Shown here: positions 14,910 through 23,034 of the stretch, in pieces
Numbering within the stretch: the first letter of the stretch is position 1
Layout: the number at the start of each line of letters is the position of its first letter
NCBI GenBank assembly: GCA_036796255.1
Contig: DAIRDH010000049.1
Span: 1 to 23,819, forward strand
Direction: 5' to 3'
Origin: T3Sed10-241 sp036796255
GTDB lineage: Bacteria > Bacteroidota > Bacteroidia > Flavobacteriales_D > Cryomorphaceae
Length of the DNA stretch: 23,819 nucleotides
The notes under the pieces: model-generated
Told to the model about the DNA's origin: nothing
Databases searched by the model: none
The model's input: the letters and a program-made list of their open reading frames with translations, nothing else
Position numbers and translations under genes: made by a program

Positions 14910-16067
14910 CTACTCCACCCAACTCTTCCAATACCCCTCTTCCACCAAGTCCAAAGCCTGCTTGGTAATCTTGAGCGGTTTAAAAGTGTCGACCATCACG
15001 GCGAGCTCGGCGGTTTCTTTTTGGCCGATGCTTCGCTCGGCGGCGCCGGGGTGCGGGCCGTGGGGAATGCCGGCGGGGTGCAGGCTGATGTAGCCTTTCT
15101 CCACGTGGTTGCGGCTCATAAAGTCGCCATCGACGTAGTAGAGCACCTCATCGCTGTCGATGTTGCTGTGGTTGTATGGCGCGGGAATAGACTCGGGATG
15201 GTAATCGTAAAGGCGGGGGCAGAAGGAGCAGATTACAAAATTGGCAGCCTCAAAAGTTTGGTGCACAGGCGGCGGCTGGTGGATGCGCCCGGTGATGGGC
15301 TCGAAATCATGGATGCTGAAGGCGTAGGGGTAGTTGTAGCCATCCCAGCCCACCACATCAAAAGGATGCGTACCGTAGGTATAGTGGTGGAGCCGGTCTT
15401 GCTTGCGAATCTTGATCAGGAAGTCGCCCTTCTCATCCTTGGGAGCCATGTACGCGGGGCGGCGTATGTCGCGCTCGCAGAAGGGGCTGTGCTCCAGCAA
15501 CTGCCCAAAGTAGTTGCGGTAGCGTTTTGGAGTGTATATCGGGCTGAAAGATTGAACAATGAAGAGGCGGTTGTTCTCGCCTTTGAACTCCATTTGGTAT
15601 ATCATACCCCGCGGTATCACCAGGTAATCGCCATAGCCGAAGTCGATGGTGCCAAGAAGGGTACGGAGCGTACCCTCGCCTTCATGCACGAAGATGACCT
15701 CGTCGGCGTCGGCATTTTTGTAAAAGTAATCGGTCATGGATTTACGCGGTGCGGCGAGCTCTATGTAGCAGTCGTTGTTCACAAGCACAGGCACCCGGCT
15801 TTCCAGAAAATCATCGGCTGGCTTCACCCTCATGCCGGCAAACATGTAGCTCTTCAGGTTGTAATCTACCGCTACATCTGGAGTCAATACATGCACATCG
15901 CCTATGTTTTTGACAATGGTAGGCCTGTGAGTGTGGTAAAGCAATGATGCCATACCGCTAAAACCTTCCGTCCCGAAAAGCTGCTCGTAATAGAGACCGC
16001 CATCGGGTTTTTTGAATGCAGTGTGTCGCTTTTTGGGAATGTCGCCGAGTTGGTGGTAGATGGGCAT
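14910..16067 (-). CDS. hmgA: Homogentisate 1,2-dioxygenase
   Basis: This encodes 385 residues, the shorter form seen in Bacteroidota. The enzyme opens the ring of homogentisate with O2 and Fe(II), giving maleylacetoacetate, directly after HPPD in tyrosine and phenylalanine breakdown. Cupin-fold sequence includes DADEVIFVHEGEGTLRTLLG and GDYLVIPRGMIYQMEF. The C-terminal metal-site region shows PYNHSNIDSDEVLYYVDGDF and HPAGIPHGPHPG, matching the family's His/Glu/His ligand region. I could not place the acid ligand to the exact residue. It is the first gene of the minus-strand group and has its own -7 box. Genes for maleylacetoacetate isomerase and fumarylacetoacetase are not in the window. Confidence 0.93.
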   Translation of the reverse strand: MPIYHQLGDIPKKRHTAFKKPDGGLYYEQLFGTEGFSGMASLLYHTHRPTIVKNIGDVHVLTPDVAVDYNLKSYMFAGMRVKPADDFLESRVPVLVNNDCYIELAAPRKSMTDYFYKNADADEVIFVHEGEGTLRTLLGTIDFGYGDYLVIPRGMIYQMEFKGENNRLFIVQSFSPIYTPKRYRNYFGQLLEHSPFCERDIRRPAYMAPKDEKGDFLIKIRKQDRLHHYTYGTHPFDVVGWDGYNYPYAFSIHDFEPITGRIHQPPPVHQTFEAANFVICSFCPRLYDYHPESIPAPYNHSNIDSDEVLYYVDGDFMSRNHVEKGYISLHPAGIPHGPHPGAAERSIGQKETAELAVMVDTFKPLKITKQALDLVEEGYWKSWVE

Positions 16068-16092
16068 AGGTGTGTTTTAGCAGGTGAGTGCA

Positions 16093-16100
16093 CAAATATA
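16093..16100 (-). promoter_or_regulatory. -7 box (TATATTTG) of hmgA
   Basis: Minus-strand TATATTTG exactly matches TAnnTTTG, 26 bases before the ATG at 16067. No TTG -33 element is evident at 19-23 bases. The ATPase palindromes are not repeated here, so hmgA does not appear to share that control. Confidence 0.5.
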
Positions 16101-16263
16101 CCGATTTGCATTTTTCCCTTTGCGGCATTTGAGCATTCACAGCTGATACTGTTTGACCCATTGTCATTAAACCCTGCAAAAAGCTTGTGCATCGCCCATA
16201 AAGAACGAAGGCAAAATCCTGAAGTCGAAATAGATAGGGAAGTGCTATTTTCTAAGGAGAGCC

Positions 16264-16857
16264 TTAAACGACCTGATACAGCACCGCGGCATATGCGTAA
16301 AACCGCAATATGCGAAACATGCCCAAAATCAGAAGGGCTTTGAAAGAGTACTTCAACATACCCGCACCGAGGCACATGGTACTGTAGGGCAAGGGCAAGA
16401 GGGCTGCCACAACAATGATGAAACCGCCCCAGCTTTTAAGCATGGTAAATTGCTTTGCGAACTTCACATGCACCAGGTGCGCGAGGCGGTTGATGCGCAC
16501 CAACCTCACACCGAGGTAATATGCCACCAATCCACCACCATAGCTCAAAGCGGCAAGCAAGCCCACCATAGCCCATGGCGAAGCAAACTGCTTGGCCCAA
16601 ATGATAAATAAATCTGGTGGAATCAACCCCAAGAGGGTTTCACTAACGAAGAACAAACCAAAGACATACTCGTAACGGACAACCTTAGAAAATTCTCCAA
16701 AATAATACTCCATTCCCGGGGTAAAATTTTCAAAAAGCATGAGTGCAAGTAAAATTGGCACCATCACGGCCACAAAATTTACCCCTACTTTTCCAAGAAA
16801 TTTATAAAATCCTCTGCGCTGATAAAAAACATGATAGCGCTTTAATGATGTCCACAT
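16264..16857 (-). CDS. VTT/DedA-type (SNARE-associated) membrane protein
   Basis: This encodes 197 residues from the ATG at 16857. A longer frame starts at 16902, but that ATG lies next to the promoter-like box and its extra residues are basic and non-conserved in appearance. The protein has about five hydrophobic segments. ETLLGLIPPDLFIIWA, LSYGGGLVAYYLGVRL and GFIIVVAALLPLPYSTMCLGAG match the layout of the VTT/SNARE-associated domain (DedA superfamily: acidic E near the first re-entrant loop, glycine-rich GGGxxAYYLG). Members include lipid-carrier and phospholipid transporters or scramblases of the cytoplasmic membrane; the substrate here is unknown. It is transcribed away from the asparaginase gene. 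Confidence 0.8.
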   Translation of the reverse strand: MWTSLKRYHVFYQRRGFYKFLGKVGVNFVAVMVPILLALMLFENFTPGMEYYFGEFSKVVRYEYVFGLFFVSETLLGLIPPDLFIIWAKQFASPWAMVGLLAALSYGGGLVAYYLGVRLVRINRLAHLVHVKFAKQFTMLKSWGGFIIVVAALLPLPYSTMCLGAGMLKYSFKALLILGMFRILRFYAYAAVLYQVV

Positions 16858-16902
16858 ACGTTTTGAAAATAATCTTGATCGTCTATACGACGAAAGACGC
16901 AA

Positions 16903-16910
16903 TAAAGTTA
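16903..16910 (-). promoter_or_regulatory. Candidate -7 box (TAACTTTA) of the VTT gene
   Basis: Minus-strand TAACTTTA differs from TAnnTTTG at the last base and would start a transcript near 16898, about 40 bases before the preferred ATG at 16857. Confidence 0.3.
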
Positions 16911-16987
16911 AGCGATTGAAAGGGCTAAATGTTGTGCCCTGCGCAAAATTTTATGGTTCTTTGTGTTCATTAGGAAAATTTGGCACC

Positions 16988-17980
16988 ATGAGAAAGTTAT
17001 TACTGCTCACTGCAGCAATTATTGGCATCATTTGGCATACCGCTGCACAAAGCGAAATCTCGCCTACCTTGGTTATTCATGGCGGGGCTGGCACCATAGA
17101 GCGTGGCTCCTTGACTGATAGCCTCGAGCAGCTGATCCGGGCTTCACTCCAACAAGCACTCGATGAAGGCTATAGTCTGTTGAAAAAAGGCGGAAGTGCG
17201 ACTGAGGCAGTCGAAGCGGCCATTATGGTGCTTGAAAATTCCCACCACTTCAATGCGGGAAAAGGCGCAGTAGTAACCGCTGAAGGCCGATATGAATTAG
17301 ACGCTTCCATCATGAATGGCAGCGACTTAAATGCCGGAGCTGTGGCCGGAGTGGGTAATGTGAAGAATCCAATCCGCGCTGCGGTGCGTGTGATGCACAA
17401 TTCTCCACATGTATTGCTGGTTGGTGAAGGTGCTGAAACATTTGCCGAAAAGGAAGGCCTGATACCTGTTGAACAATCCTACTTCAGCACTCCTGCCAAG
17501 CCCCATAAATTGCAGCGTCATGCCATACCGCGTGGAGATAACCATGATGCGAAAAAGACTTTTGACAAATACGGCACCGCGGGTGCTGTAGCCATCGACA
17601 GGGATGGCAATATCGCAGCTGGCACCTCCACCGGAGGCATTGCAGGCAAACAACATGGCCGCATCGGCGACAGTCCGATAATTGGAGCTGGTACATATGC
17701 CGACAACTCGACCTGCGGAGTATCTTGTACAGGACAGGGAGAATACTTCATGCGCATTGGCCTTGCCAAAGAAGTGTCGGATCAGATGAAATTTGGAAGG
17801 AAAAGCCTTCAGGAAGCGGTTCAATACAGCATCCATGAGCACCTCAGCGGCATGAAAGGTCTTGGCGGACTCATTGCGATTGATAGCAATGGCATTGTGG
17901 TCATGGAATTCAATACCCCTGGAATGTATCGCGCTTACCGCAATTCAGAAGAAAGCAAAATTGACATTTATGGAGAGTAA
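16988..17980 (+). CDS. Isoaspartyl peptidase/L-asparaginase (Ntn-hydrolase)
   Basis: This encodes 330 residues from the ATG at 16988, chosen because it begins a signal peptide (MRKLLLLTAAIIGIIWHTAA, cleavage near AQ-S). The enzyme family (peptidase T2, plant-type asparaginase) hydrolyses L-asparagine and beta-aspartyl peptides after self-cleavage into alpha and beta chains. VIHGGAGTIERG is the conserved N-terminal region. The nucleophile is Thr197 in KYGTAGAVAIDRDGN, where self-cleavage would free it. The substrate-site run STGGIAGKQHGRIGDSPIIGAGTYAD is intact. The signal sequence places it in the periplasm. Its last 11 bp overlap the start of the MORN-repeat gene. I saw no convincing promoter between this and the divergent VTT gene. 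Confidence 0.92.
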   Translation: MRKLLLLTAAIIGIIWHTAAQSEISPTLVIHGGAGTIERGSLTDSLEQLIRASLQQALDEGYSLLKKGGSATEAVEAAIMVLENSHHFNAGKGAVVTAEGRYELDASIMNGSDLNAGAVAGVGNVKNPIRAAVRVMHNSPHVLLVGEGAETFAEKEGLIPVEQSYFSTPAKPHKLQRHAIPRGDNHDAKKTFDKYGTAGAVAIDRDGNIAAGTSTGGIAGKQHGRIGDSPIIGAGTYADNSTCGVSCTGQGEYFMRIGLAKEVSDQMKFGRKSLQEAVQYSIHEHLSGMKGLGGLIAIDSNGIVVMEFNTPGMYRAYRNSEESKIDIYGE

Positions 17981-18590
17981 GGCTTTTATCCTGATCACAT
18001 CCATTTATGTGGCTTTCGTATTTGCATGCTCTGGCCCTGCGGTGAAGGATGAAAATTCGAAGGCTGCAGGTGTGGAAGAACTGCACAATGTACCCGCCAT
18101 GCATGCCGATGAGGTAGGTGAATGTACTGCCCTCAATACACTGACTATACAGCAGGAAAACCTCGAAAGCATTGCCTTTCATAATGATGTGCCATTTTCC
18201 GGTGTGGCATGTTCATACCTGAGCAATGGCAAAGCACACACTTATACCACTTACAAGGATGGAAAGCGCGAAGGACTATGGCAAATTTTTCATGAAAATG
18301 GCCGCTTGTACAAAATGGGCTACGTGCGCAATGGTGCTGATGATGGAGATTTCAGAGAATACTTCAAGAGTGGAATTCTGAGGTACGAATACCATTACGA
18401 TCAAGGTAAAAAAACCGGCACATGGAAAGGATGGTACAATGATGGAACGCCATACACGGAGCGCAATTTCCACAATGATCAGCTCCATGGCAAAGTGCTG
18501 GTATGGGACGAAAACGGGGAGCTTAGCAAAGAGTACGATTACGCCATGGGCAAACTCATCAACAGCGAAATGCACTTTGAGCAGAATTAA
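17970..18590 (+). CDS. MORN-repeat (YwqK-like) lipoprotein
   Basis: This encodes 206 residues from an ATG at 17970 that overlaps the asparaginase stop by 11 bp; this start gives a lipoprotein signal (MESKAFILITSIYVAFVFAC-SG), while the longer frame would run deep into the asparaginase. From about residue 80 there are four to five MORN-type repeats: YKDGKREGLWQIFHENGRL, YVRNGADDGDFREYFKSG, YDQGKKTGTWKGWYNDGTP, FHNDQLHGKVLVWDENGE. Such proteins are often labelled YwqK-family antitoxin, but no toxin gene is adjacent and I do not infer that role. It is likely a periplasm-facing lipoprotein co-translated with the asparaginase. The function is unknown. Confidence 0.8.
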   Translation: MESKAFILITSIYVAFVFACSGPAVKDENSKAAGVEELHNVPAMHADEVGECTALNTLTIQQENLESIAFHNDVPFSGVACSYLSNGKAHTYTTYKDGKREGLWQIFHENGRLYKMGYVRNGADDGDFREYFKSGILRYEYHYDQGKKTGTWKGWYNDGTPYTERNFHNDQLHGKVLVWDENGELSKEYDYAMGKLINSEMHFEQN

Positions 18591-18611
18591 TACTGCAAGG
18601 CTTTAAAGATG

Positions 18612-18629
18612 CCAATTGTATACAATTGG
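18612..18629. promoter_or_regulatory. 18-bp perfect palindrome before the polymerase gene
   Basis: CCAATTGTATACAATTGG is a perfect inverted repeat without a spacer, 22 bases after the MORN-gene stop and about 80 bases before the likely start of the polysaccharide polymerase. It has no T run, so a protein-binding site is more likely than a terminator. Confidence 0.5.
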
Positions 18630-18708
18630 TGTAAAACTAATCTGCAGAAATTCTGGAGTACAAGTCACTCAAGCCTTTCTTTGCAAGTTCAAACATGACA
18701 CAGCTACA

Positions 18709-19980
18709 TTGACTTTTAAAGAATGGCGGCAATGGCTTTCTGAGCTTCCCTGGATACTTCGGTGGTTCCCCTTTCTGGTGTTGCTGCGTCCGGTTATTGA
18801 TAACCTCTATTTTTTAAAAGAGCTCAGTCCTCTCGCATCGCCACCTTATATAGTGGGAGTGCTCAGCCCCTTACTTTGCATTGCAGCACTTATTCGGTAT
18901 AAGTCTCCCATCCTTGCGCATGTCGAGAAAAGCTATACAGCCTGGTCGGTATTTCTCGTGCTGTCCACATTGTTCGTGCTGTTGGAAGACCCCACATCAC
19001 TGCTGAATATTGAGTTTGTGCTCAAGATTTCCATGCCTGTGTATTTGTTCTTTTTCCTCCGCATCCTCATTCGGGATTTGCGCGATTTGCACGGTCTGCT
19101 CAACAGCTTCCTCTATTCCTCAATTTTTGTAGCTGTGATTCTGCTGTACGAAATATTGATCAACCCAATAAGCCTGGAGGAGAGCCGTGGTTTGCAGCGC
19201 ATACAGGGCAGTTTTGGCGACGTGGTGAGCTACGGCATGTACATCATTTTCACCACCATTATAACCACCTACTACTTCTTCTCAAGGGTGCGCTACCGTG
19301 AAAAAAGCCAGTTACTCTGGCTCCTTGGGATTGTTACCGGCATTAATATTTTGGGATTATTAAACATTCACCACACAGCCACTTACGGTATATTCGCAGT
19401 GCTAATTGGCCTGTTTTTCCTGTTCAACTTTCGCAGCAAGAATTACGCCTTTGGACTCGTGGCGATTACAATTATTGGTCTGCTCTTTAGCTTTTTTGGT
19501 GCGGAGCTCATTTCTGAAAAAATCTCTCCGCTTGTTGAAACTGACTTTGCAGTTTACCAAGGAGAAAAAGACAGTGACCAACTCCTTCATGGACGAGTGG
19601 GCCGCTGGCGACTCATGCTCGCCAACTTTTTCGAAGAACCCATTCATGTAATGCTTCTGGGGTTGCCAATCAGTTTTGTTCCCGCTTTCCCTTACATTGG
19701 AATTGGCTCTCACAATGATTTCTTCCGCATATTATTTGCTTCAGGCATTGCAGGATTATTCATATACCTGCGCTTCCTTTATCAACTTTTCCAACGCGCA
19801 AACATTCTGAATATTCCGCAGCGTTTCCTGCTCTACAGCGTCTTGATATCTACTGTTTTCTACAGCATCAGTGTCACCCCAACATTCTACGCTCCATTTC
19901 TATATTTTGCCCTGAGCATTTTTGCATTTGCCCTCCTTCCCCAATCTCAACGCAGCATATGGAACGGCCAGCCGTATTGA
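18709..19980 (+). CDS. O-antigen ligase/Wzy-like polysaccharide membrane protein
   Basis: This is a polytopic membrane protein of about 424 residues from a TTG at 18709 (LTFKEWRQWLSELPWIL). There is no ATG at the 5' end, and the frame can extend to a TTG at 18616 inside a palindrome, so the start is uncertain. About ten to twelve hydrophobic segments are present. The large loop and C-terminal part (GRVGRWRLMLANFFEEP, GIGSHNDFFRILFASGIAG) match the Wzy_C/O-antigen ligase layout, where a conserved His in the loop and following GxxG helix are typical. It should act at the periplasmic face in polymerising or ligating a surface glycan. Its end overlaps the glycosyltransferase start by 22 bp, indicating one operon. 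Confidence 0.8.
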   Translation: MTFKEWRQWLSELPWILRWFPFLVLLRPVIDNLYFLKELSPLASPPYIVGVLSPLLCIAALIRYKSPILAHVEKSYTAWSVFLVLSTLFVLLEDPTSLLNIEFVLKISMPVYLFFFLRILIRDLRDLHGLLNSFLYSSIFVAVILLYEILINPISLEESRGLQRIQGSFGDVVSYGMYIIFTTIITTYYFFSRVRYREKSQLLWLLGIVTGINILGLLNIHHTATYGIFAVLIGLFFLFNFRSKNYAFGLVAITIIGLLFSFFGAELISEKISPLVETDFAVYQGEKDSDQLLHGRVGRWRLMLANFFEEPIHVMLLGLPISFVPAFPYIGIGSHNDFFRILFASGIAGLFIYLRFLYQLFQRANILNIPQRFLLYSVLISTVFYSISVTPTFYAPFLYFALSIFAFALLPQSQRSIWNGQPY

Positions 19981-21068
19981 TACTCGGCAAGTTGCCGCCT
20001 CCTTACATGGGGCCGGCAGTTGCAACCAAAATCATTTTGGAGTCGGGCCTCAAACAGCGTTTCGACCTGCATCATTTTGATACGCGCATCAACACCTCTG
20101 TAGCCGATATGGGCCGCTTCAAGCTCTCCAAGCTATCTACCATCCGGGCTTTATACACTGCCTTTCGGCAAAAATTGCAGAAAGTGAAGCCCGTGCTGGT
20201 GTTGATACCGATTGGCCAAACTGCAGCTGGATTTTTCAAAGACCTTCCTTTTATCCGCATGGCGGCAGCCAGCGGAGCTAAAGTTTTGGTGCAGCTTCGG
20301 GGCAGCGAGTTTCGGGATATGTATGAGGGCCTCGACCCTTTACGGAAAATGGTCATTAAGCATGCTTTCCGCAAAATAGACAGCGCCATCGTACTTGGAG
20401 AAAACCTGAGATACATCTTTGAAGGTATGCTCCTTCCGGAACGTATCCATGTGGTGCCTAACGGAGGCGATTTTCATTTTCCGAAAAGGATTGACCACGC
20501 CCTGCGCGTAACCTACCTCGCCAACTGCCTTCCCGGAAAGGGGCTGAAGGAATTGCTGCAAGCCCTCGACCTGCTGGCGAAAGAAGGCGGGCTGCCCTCC
20601 TTCGAATTTTGCGCCTATGGCAGCTGGGACAATGCCGCCTACCGCGCCGAATGCGAAGCCATTGCTGCACAAGCCCACATGGCGCACTGCCACTTCATGG
20701 GCCCGGTGAGTGGCGATGCCAAGTGGCAGGCCCTCGCCAACAGCGACATCTTTGTATTCGCCCCAAAATCCCCCGAGGGCCATCCATGGAGCCTGATTGA
20801 GGCATCGGCCGCGGGCCTCCCCATTATAAGCACCGACCGCGGGGCCATCGCACAAAACGTGATCGATGGAAACAATGGCTTTTTATTGCCGCATCCTGAG
20901 CCGGCCTTGCTCGCGGAGGTTTTGCGCAAGCTGATCATTGACCGCGGTATGCGGAAGGATATGGGGCGCGGGTCACGATTGCTTTATGAAGCGAAATTTA
21001 CCGAAGCAAGGATGGTGGAGAGGTTGGGTGATGTAATGGAAGAGGCAATAAAATCAGCAATTAAATAA
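19959..21068 (+). CDS. Family 4 (GT-B) glycosyltransferase
   Basis: This encodes 369 residues. The N-terminal Rossmann part begins VLILGKLPPPYMGPAVATK, with the glycine-rich acceptor-side loop of GT4 enzymes. The C-terminal donor domain carries VTYLANCLPGKGLKELLQAL (the usual GRL-PEKG-like region) and SPEGHPWSLIEASAAGLPII, where Glu273 and Glu281 form the E-x7-E motif. The reaction should be transfer of a sugar from a nucleotide donor to a growing surface glycan, at the cytoplasmic membrane face; donor and acceptor cannot be read. It overlaps the polymerase gene by 22 bp and is followed after 30 bp by the AsnB-type gene. From about 20450 on the sequence becomes visibly GC-rich. Confidence 0.9.
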   Translation: MERPAVLILGKLPPPYMGPAVATKIILESGLKQRFDLHHFDTRINTSVADMGRFKLSKLSTIRALYTAFRQKLQKVKPVLVLIPIGQTAAGFFKDLPFIRMAAASGAKVLVQLRGSEFRDMYEGLDPLRKMVIKHAFRKIDSAIVLGENLRYIFEGMLLPERIHVVPNGGDFHFPKRIDHALRVTYLANCLPGKGLKELLQALDLLAKEGGLPSFEFCAYGSWDNAAYRAECEAIAAQAHMAHCHFMGPVSGDAKWQALANSDIFVFAPKSPEGHPWSLIEASAAGLPIISTDRGAIAQNVIDGNNGFLLPHPEPALLAEVLRKLIIDRGMRKDMGRGSRLLYEAKFTEARMVERLGDVMEEAIKSAIK

Positions 21069-21082
21069 AAATTCTTTCCCCT

Positions 21083-21090
21083 TACCTTCG
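21083..21090 (+). promoter_or_regulatory. Weak -7-like box (TACCTTCG) before asnB
   Basis: TACCTTCG fits TAnnTTCG but lies only 8 bases before the ATG at 21099 and in a 30-bp gap within an apparent operon. It may be coincidental. Confidence 0.2.
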
Positions 21091-21098
21091 CGCCCATC

Positions 21099-22949
21099 AT
21101 GTGTGGTATAATTGGATACATAGCTGATGCGCCTGCATCCTTCAATGTGGAGGGAGGTCTCAGCGCGCTCAACCACCGCGGGCCCGATCACGCTGCCCAT
21201 TTTGCGGAAAGCATATCCTACAAAACCGTAATGCTCGGCCACACCCGCCTCAGCATCATCGACCTGAGCGATGCCGGCCACCAGCCCATGCACGAAGGCC
21301 CCCTGAGCATGGTGTACAACGGCGAGGTGTACAATTACCGCGAGCTCAAGGCAAAATACCTCAAAAACGACACTTTCCATTCCGGAACGGATACCGAGGT
21401 GGTGCTCAAACTCTACCGCAAGCTCGGGCCGCGCTTTGTGGAGGAACTCAACGGCGATTTTGCCATCGCCATCCTCGACCGCGACAAGCAAAAACTTCTG
21501 CTCTACCGCGACCGCCTCGGGGTGAAACCGCTCTACCTGCACCGCAGCAAGGGCCTGCTCGCCTTTGCCAGTGAGATCAAAGCCTTTCAAGCGGCGGGCC
21601 TGCCCCTGACCTTCGACAAGGAGGGCATTGGCAACTTCCTTGTGTTCAAGTACAGTCCCGGTCAGAGCACGCTCTACAAGGAAGTGGAGCGCCTGGCACC
21701 CGGCCATTTTCTGGAAACAGACCTCAGCACGGGCCGCGAAACCCTTCACCGCTACTGGAGCCTCCGCGAAAAACGGCAGCTGTGGCAGGGCAGCTACGCC
21801 GAGGCCAAAGAAATGCTCCGCGACAAGCTCGGTGCTGCCGTACAGCGCCGCCTCGTGGCCGATGTGCCCATCAGCAATTACCTCAGCGGGGGCCTCGACA
21901 GCTCCATCATTGCCCACTACCTGCGCGGCGGCGACCACACCCACTACTGCGCCGTGAAGCAAACCGCCGATCTGCGCGCCGAGGGCACCACGAGCGATGG
22001 CCACTACGCCCGCAAGCTCGCCGCTGACTGGGGTCTCAAGCTCACCGAAATCGCCATAGGCGGGGAGCAACTCAACGAGGCCCACATCGCCGCGGCCGCC
22101 CGCGCCTGCGACGACCCCATCGCCGATGGATCGGTGATCCCCGCTATGCTCATTGCCGAGCAGGCTGCGCGTGAACACCGCGTCGTGCTCAGCGGCATGG
22201 GCGCCGACGAGCTCTTTATGGGCTACAACGGGCACCTGCTTCAGCGCCTCAGCAGCCTTTCGGCAAAAGTGCCCGGATTGCAGTCTGCCCTCGGCCCCAC
22301 CCTCCGCAAGGTGGCCGCCGGCCGCGGGCCTTTTAAGGCCTACCGCCGCTACCTGCAAAAGTGGGGCAACAACCTCGGCAAAGATTTTGAACCCGGACGC
22401 TACAGCCTCGTGGGCGATGTGGACTCGGCCCTCTCGCTCTTCAAGGGCGAGCACCGCTACGGGGAGGTATTTGCCCCATACTTCAGCGCCGATGAAGACC
22501 CGGCCCTCGCCATGCTCTACTTCGAGATCGACAATTTTTTGGTGAAAAACCTCCACTACCTCGACCGCTCCTCTATGGCCTACGGGCTGGAAAGCCGCGT
22601 GCCCTACCTCGACCACGAACTCGTGGAATGGGCGGCAGGACTGCCCGAGCATTACAAGCTCGACCGCCGTCTGCGCTCAAAGGCCATCCTCAAGGACGCC
22701 TACGCCAACGTGCTTCCCACCTACGTCACCCGCCGCCGCAAGGCCGGTTTCGGCATGCCGCTGCGCAGCCTCTTCTCCAATCCTGCCCTCCTGGACCGCC
22801 TCCTGCCCGAGTCATTTTGCGAAAGCCTGGGCTGTATCGATATGGATGCCCTGCGCCACATCAAGGCGGAGCATTTGAGCGGGGCAAAGGACCAGAGTGC
22901 GTTGATATATGGGATGGTGGTGTTGGGCTATGCGGTCAAGTCAGACTGA
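21099..22949 (+). CDS. asnB: Asparagine synthetase (glutamine-hydrolysing), AsnB type
   Basis: This encodes 616 residues. The start is fixed by MCGIIGYI, where Cys2 becomes the N-terminal nucleophile of the glutaminase domain (about 1-210), with LSIIDLSDAGHQPM and MVYNGEVYNYREL also conserved. The synthetase domain has the PPi-loop SGGLDSS (from Ser263) and LSGMGADELFMGY, LESRVPYLDHELVEW and KAGFGMPL downstream. The reaction amidates aspartate, or a related acceptor, using glutamine and ATP. It is longer than E. coli AsnB, like the form often found in exopolysaccharide clusters, so a role in amidating a sugar acid is possible but not shown. It closes the operon begun by the polymerase. Its strong GC bias produces a 532-residue antisense frame, which I do not regard as a gene. 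Confidence 0.93.
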   Translation: MCGIIGYIADAPASFNVEGGLSALNHRGPDHAAHFAESISYKTVMLGHTRLSIIDLSDAGHQPMHEGPLSMVYNGEVYNYRELKAKYLKNDTFHSGTDTEVVLKLYRKLGPRFVEELNGDFAIAILDRDKQKLLLYRDRLGVKPLYLHRSKGLLAFASEIKAFQAAGLPLTFDKEGIGNFLVFKYSPGQSTLYKEVERLAPGHFLETDLSTGRETLHRYWSLREKRQLWQGSYAEAKEMLRDKLGAAVQRRLVADVPISNYLSGGLDSSIIAHYLRGGDHTHYCAVKQTADLRAEGTTSDGHYARKLAADWGLKLTEIAIGGEQLNEAHIAAAARACDDPIADGSVIPAMLIAEQAAREHRVVLSGMGADELFMGYNGHLLQRLSSLSAKVPGLQSALGPTLRKVAAGRGPFKAYRRYLQKWGNNLGKDFEPGRYSLVGDVDSALSLFKGEHRYGEVFAPYFSADEDPALAMLYFEIDNFLVKNLHYLDRSSMAYGLESRVPYLDHELVEWAAGLPEHYKLDRRLRSKAILKDAYANVLPTYVTRRRKAGFGMPLRSLFSNPALLDRLLPESFCESLGCIDMDALRHIKAEHLSGAKDQSALIYGMVVLGYAVKSD

Positions 22950-23004
22950 TTCGGTCCTTTTCTTGGATGGAGCTAAACAATAACAAGCGCCAAAAGCGAA
23001 GGGC

Positions 23005-23012
23005 TATATTTG
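23005..23012 (+). promoter_or_regulatory. -7 box (TATATTTG) of the HEPN-like gene
   Basis: TATATTTG exactly matches TAnnTTTG and lies 23 bases before the ATG at 23035. No TTG is at the usual -33 distance. It indicates separate transcription from the preceding polysaccharide genes. Confidence 0.5.
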
Positions 23013-23034
23013 GGTAAATCAAAAACTCAAATTA

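Noticed and set aside
15021..15947. 308-residue frame antisense to hmgA
   Set aside because: It mirrors the well-supported hmgA and shows no recognisable domain, signal or promoter.
17970..18590. Toxin-antitoxin role for the MORN-repeat protein
   Set aside because: The YwqK antitoxin label is attached to the family by automatic annotation, but no toxin gene is adjacent and the protein looks like an exported lipoprotein.
21054..22652. 532-residue open frame antisense to asnB
   Set aside because: It lies fully opposite a clear AsnB gene, has low-complexity alanine, valine and glutamate-rich sequence with no motif, and is explained by the GC-rich codon pattern of asnB.
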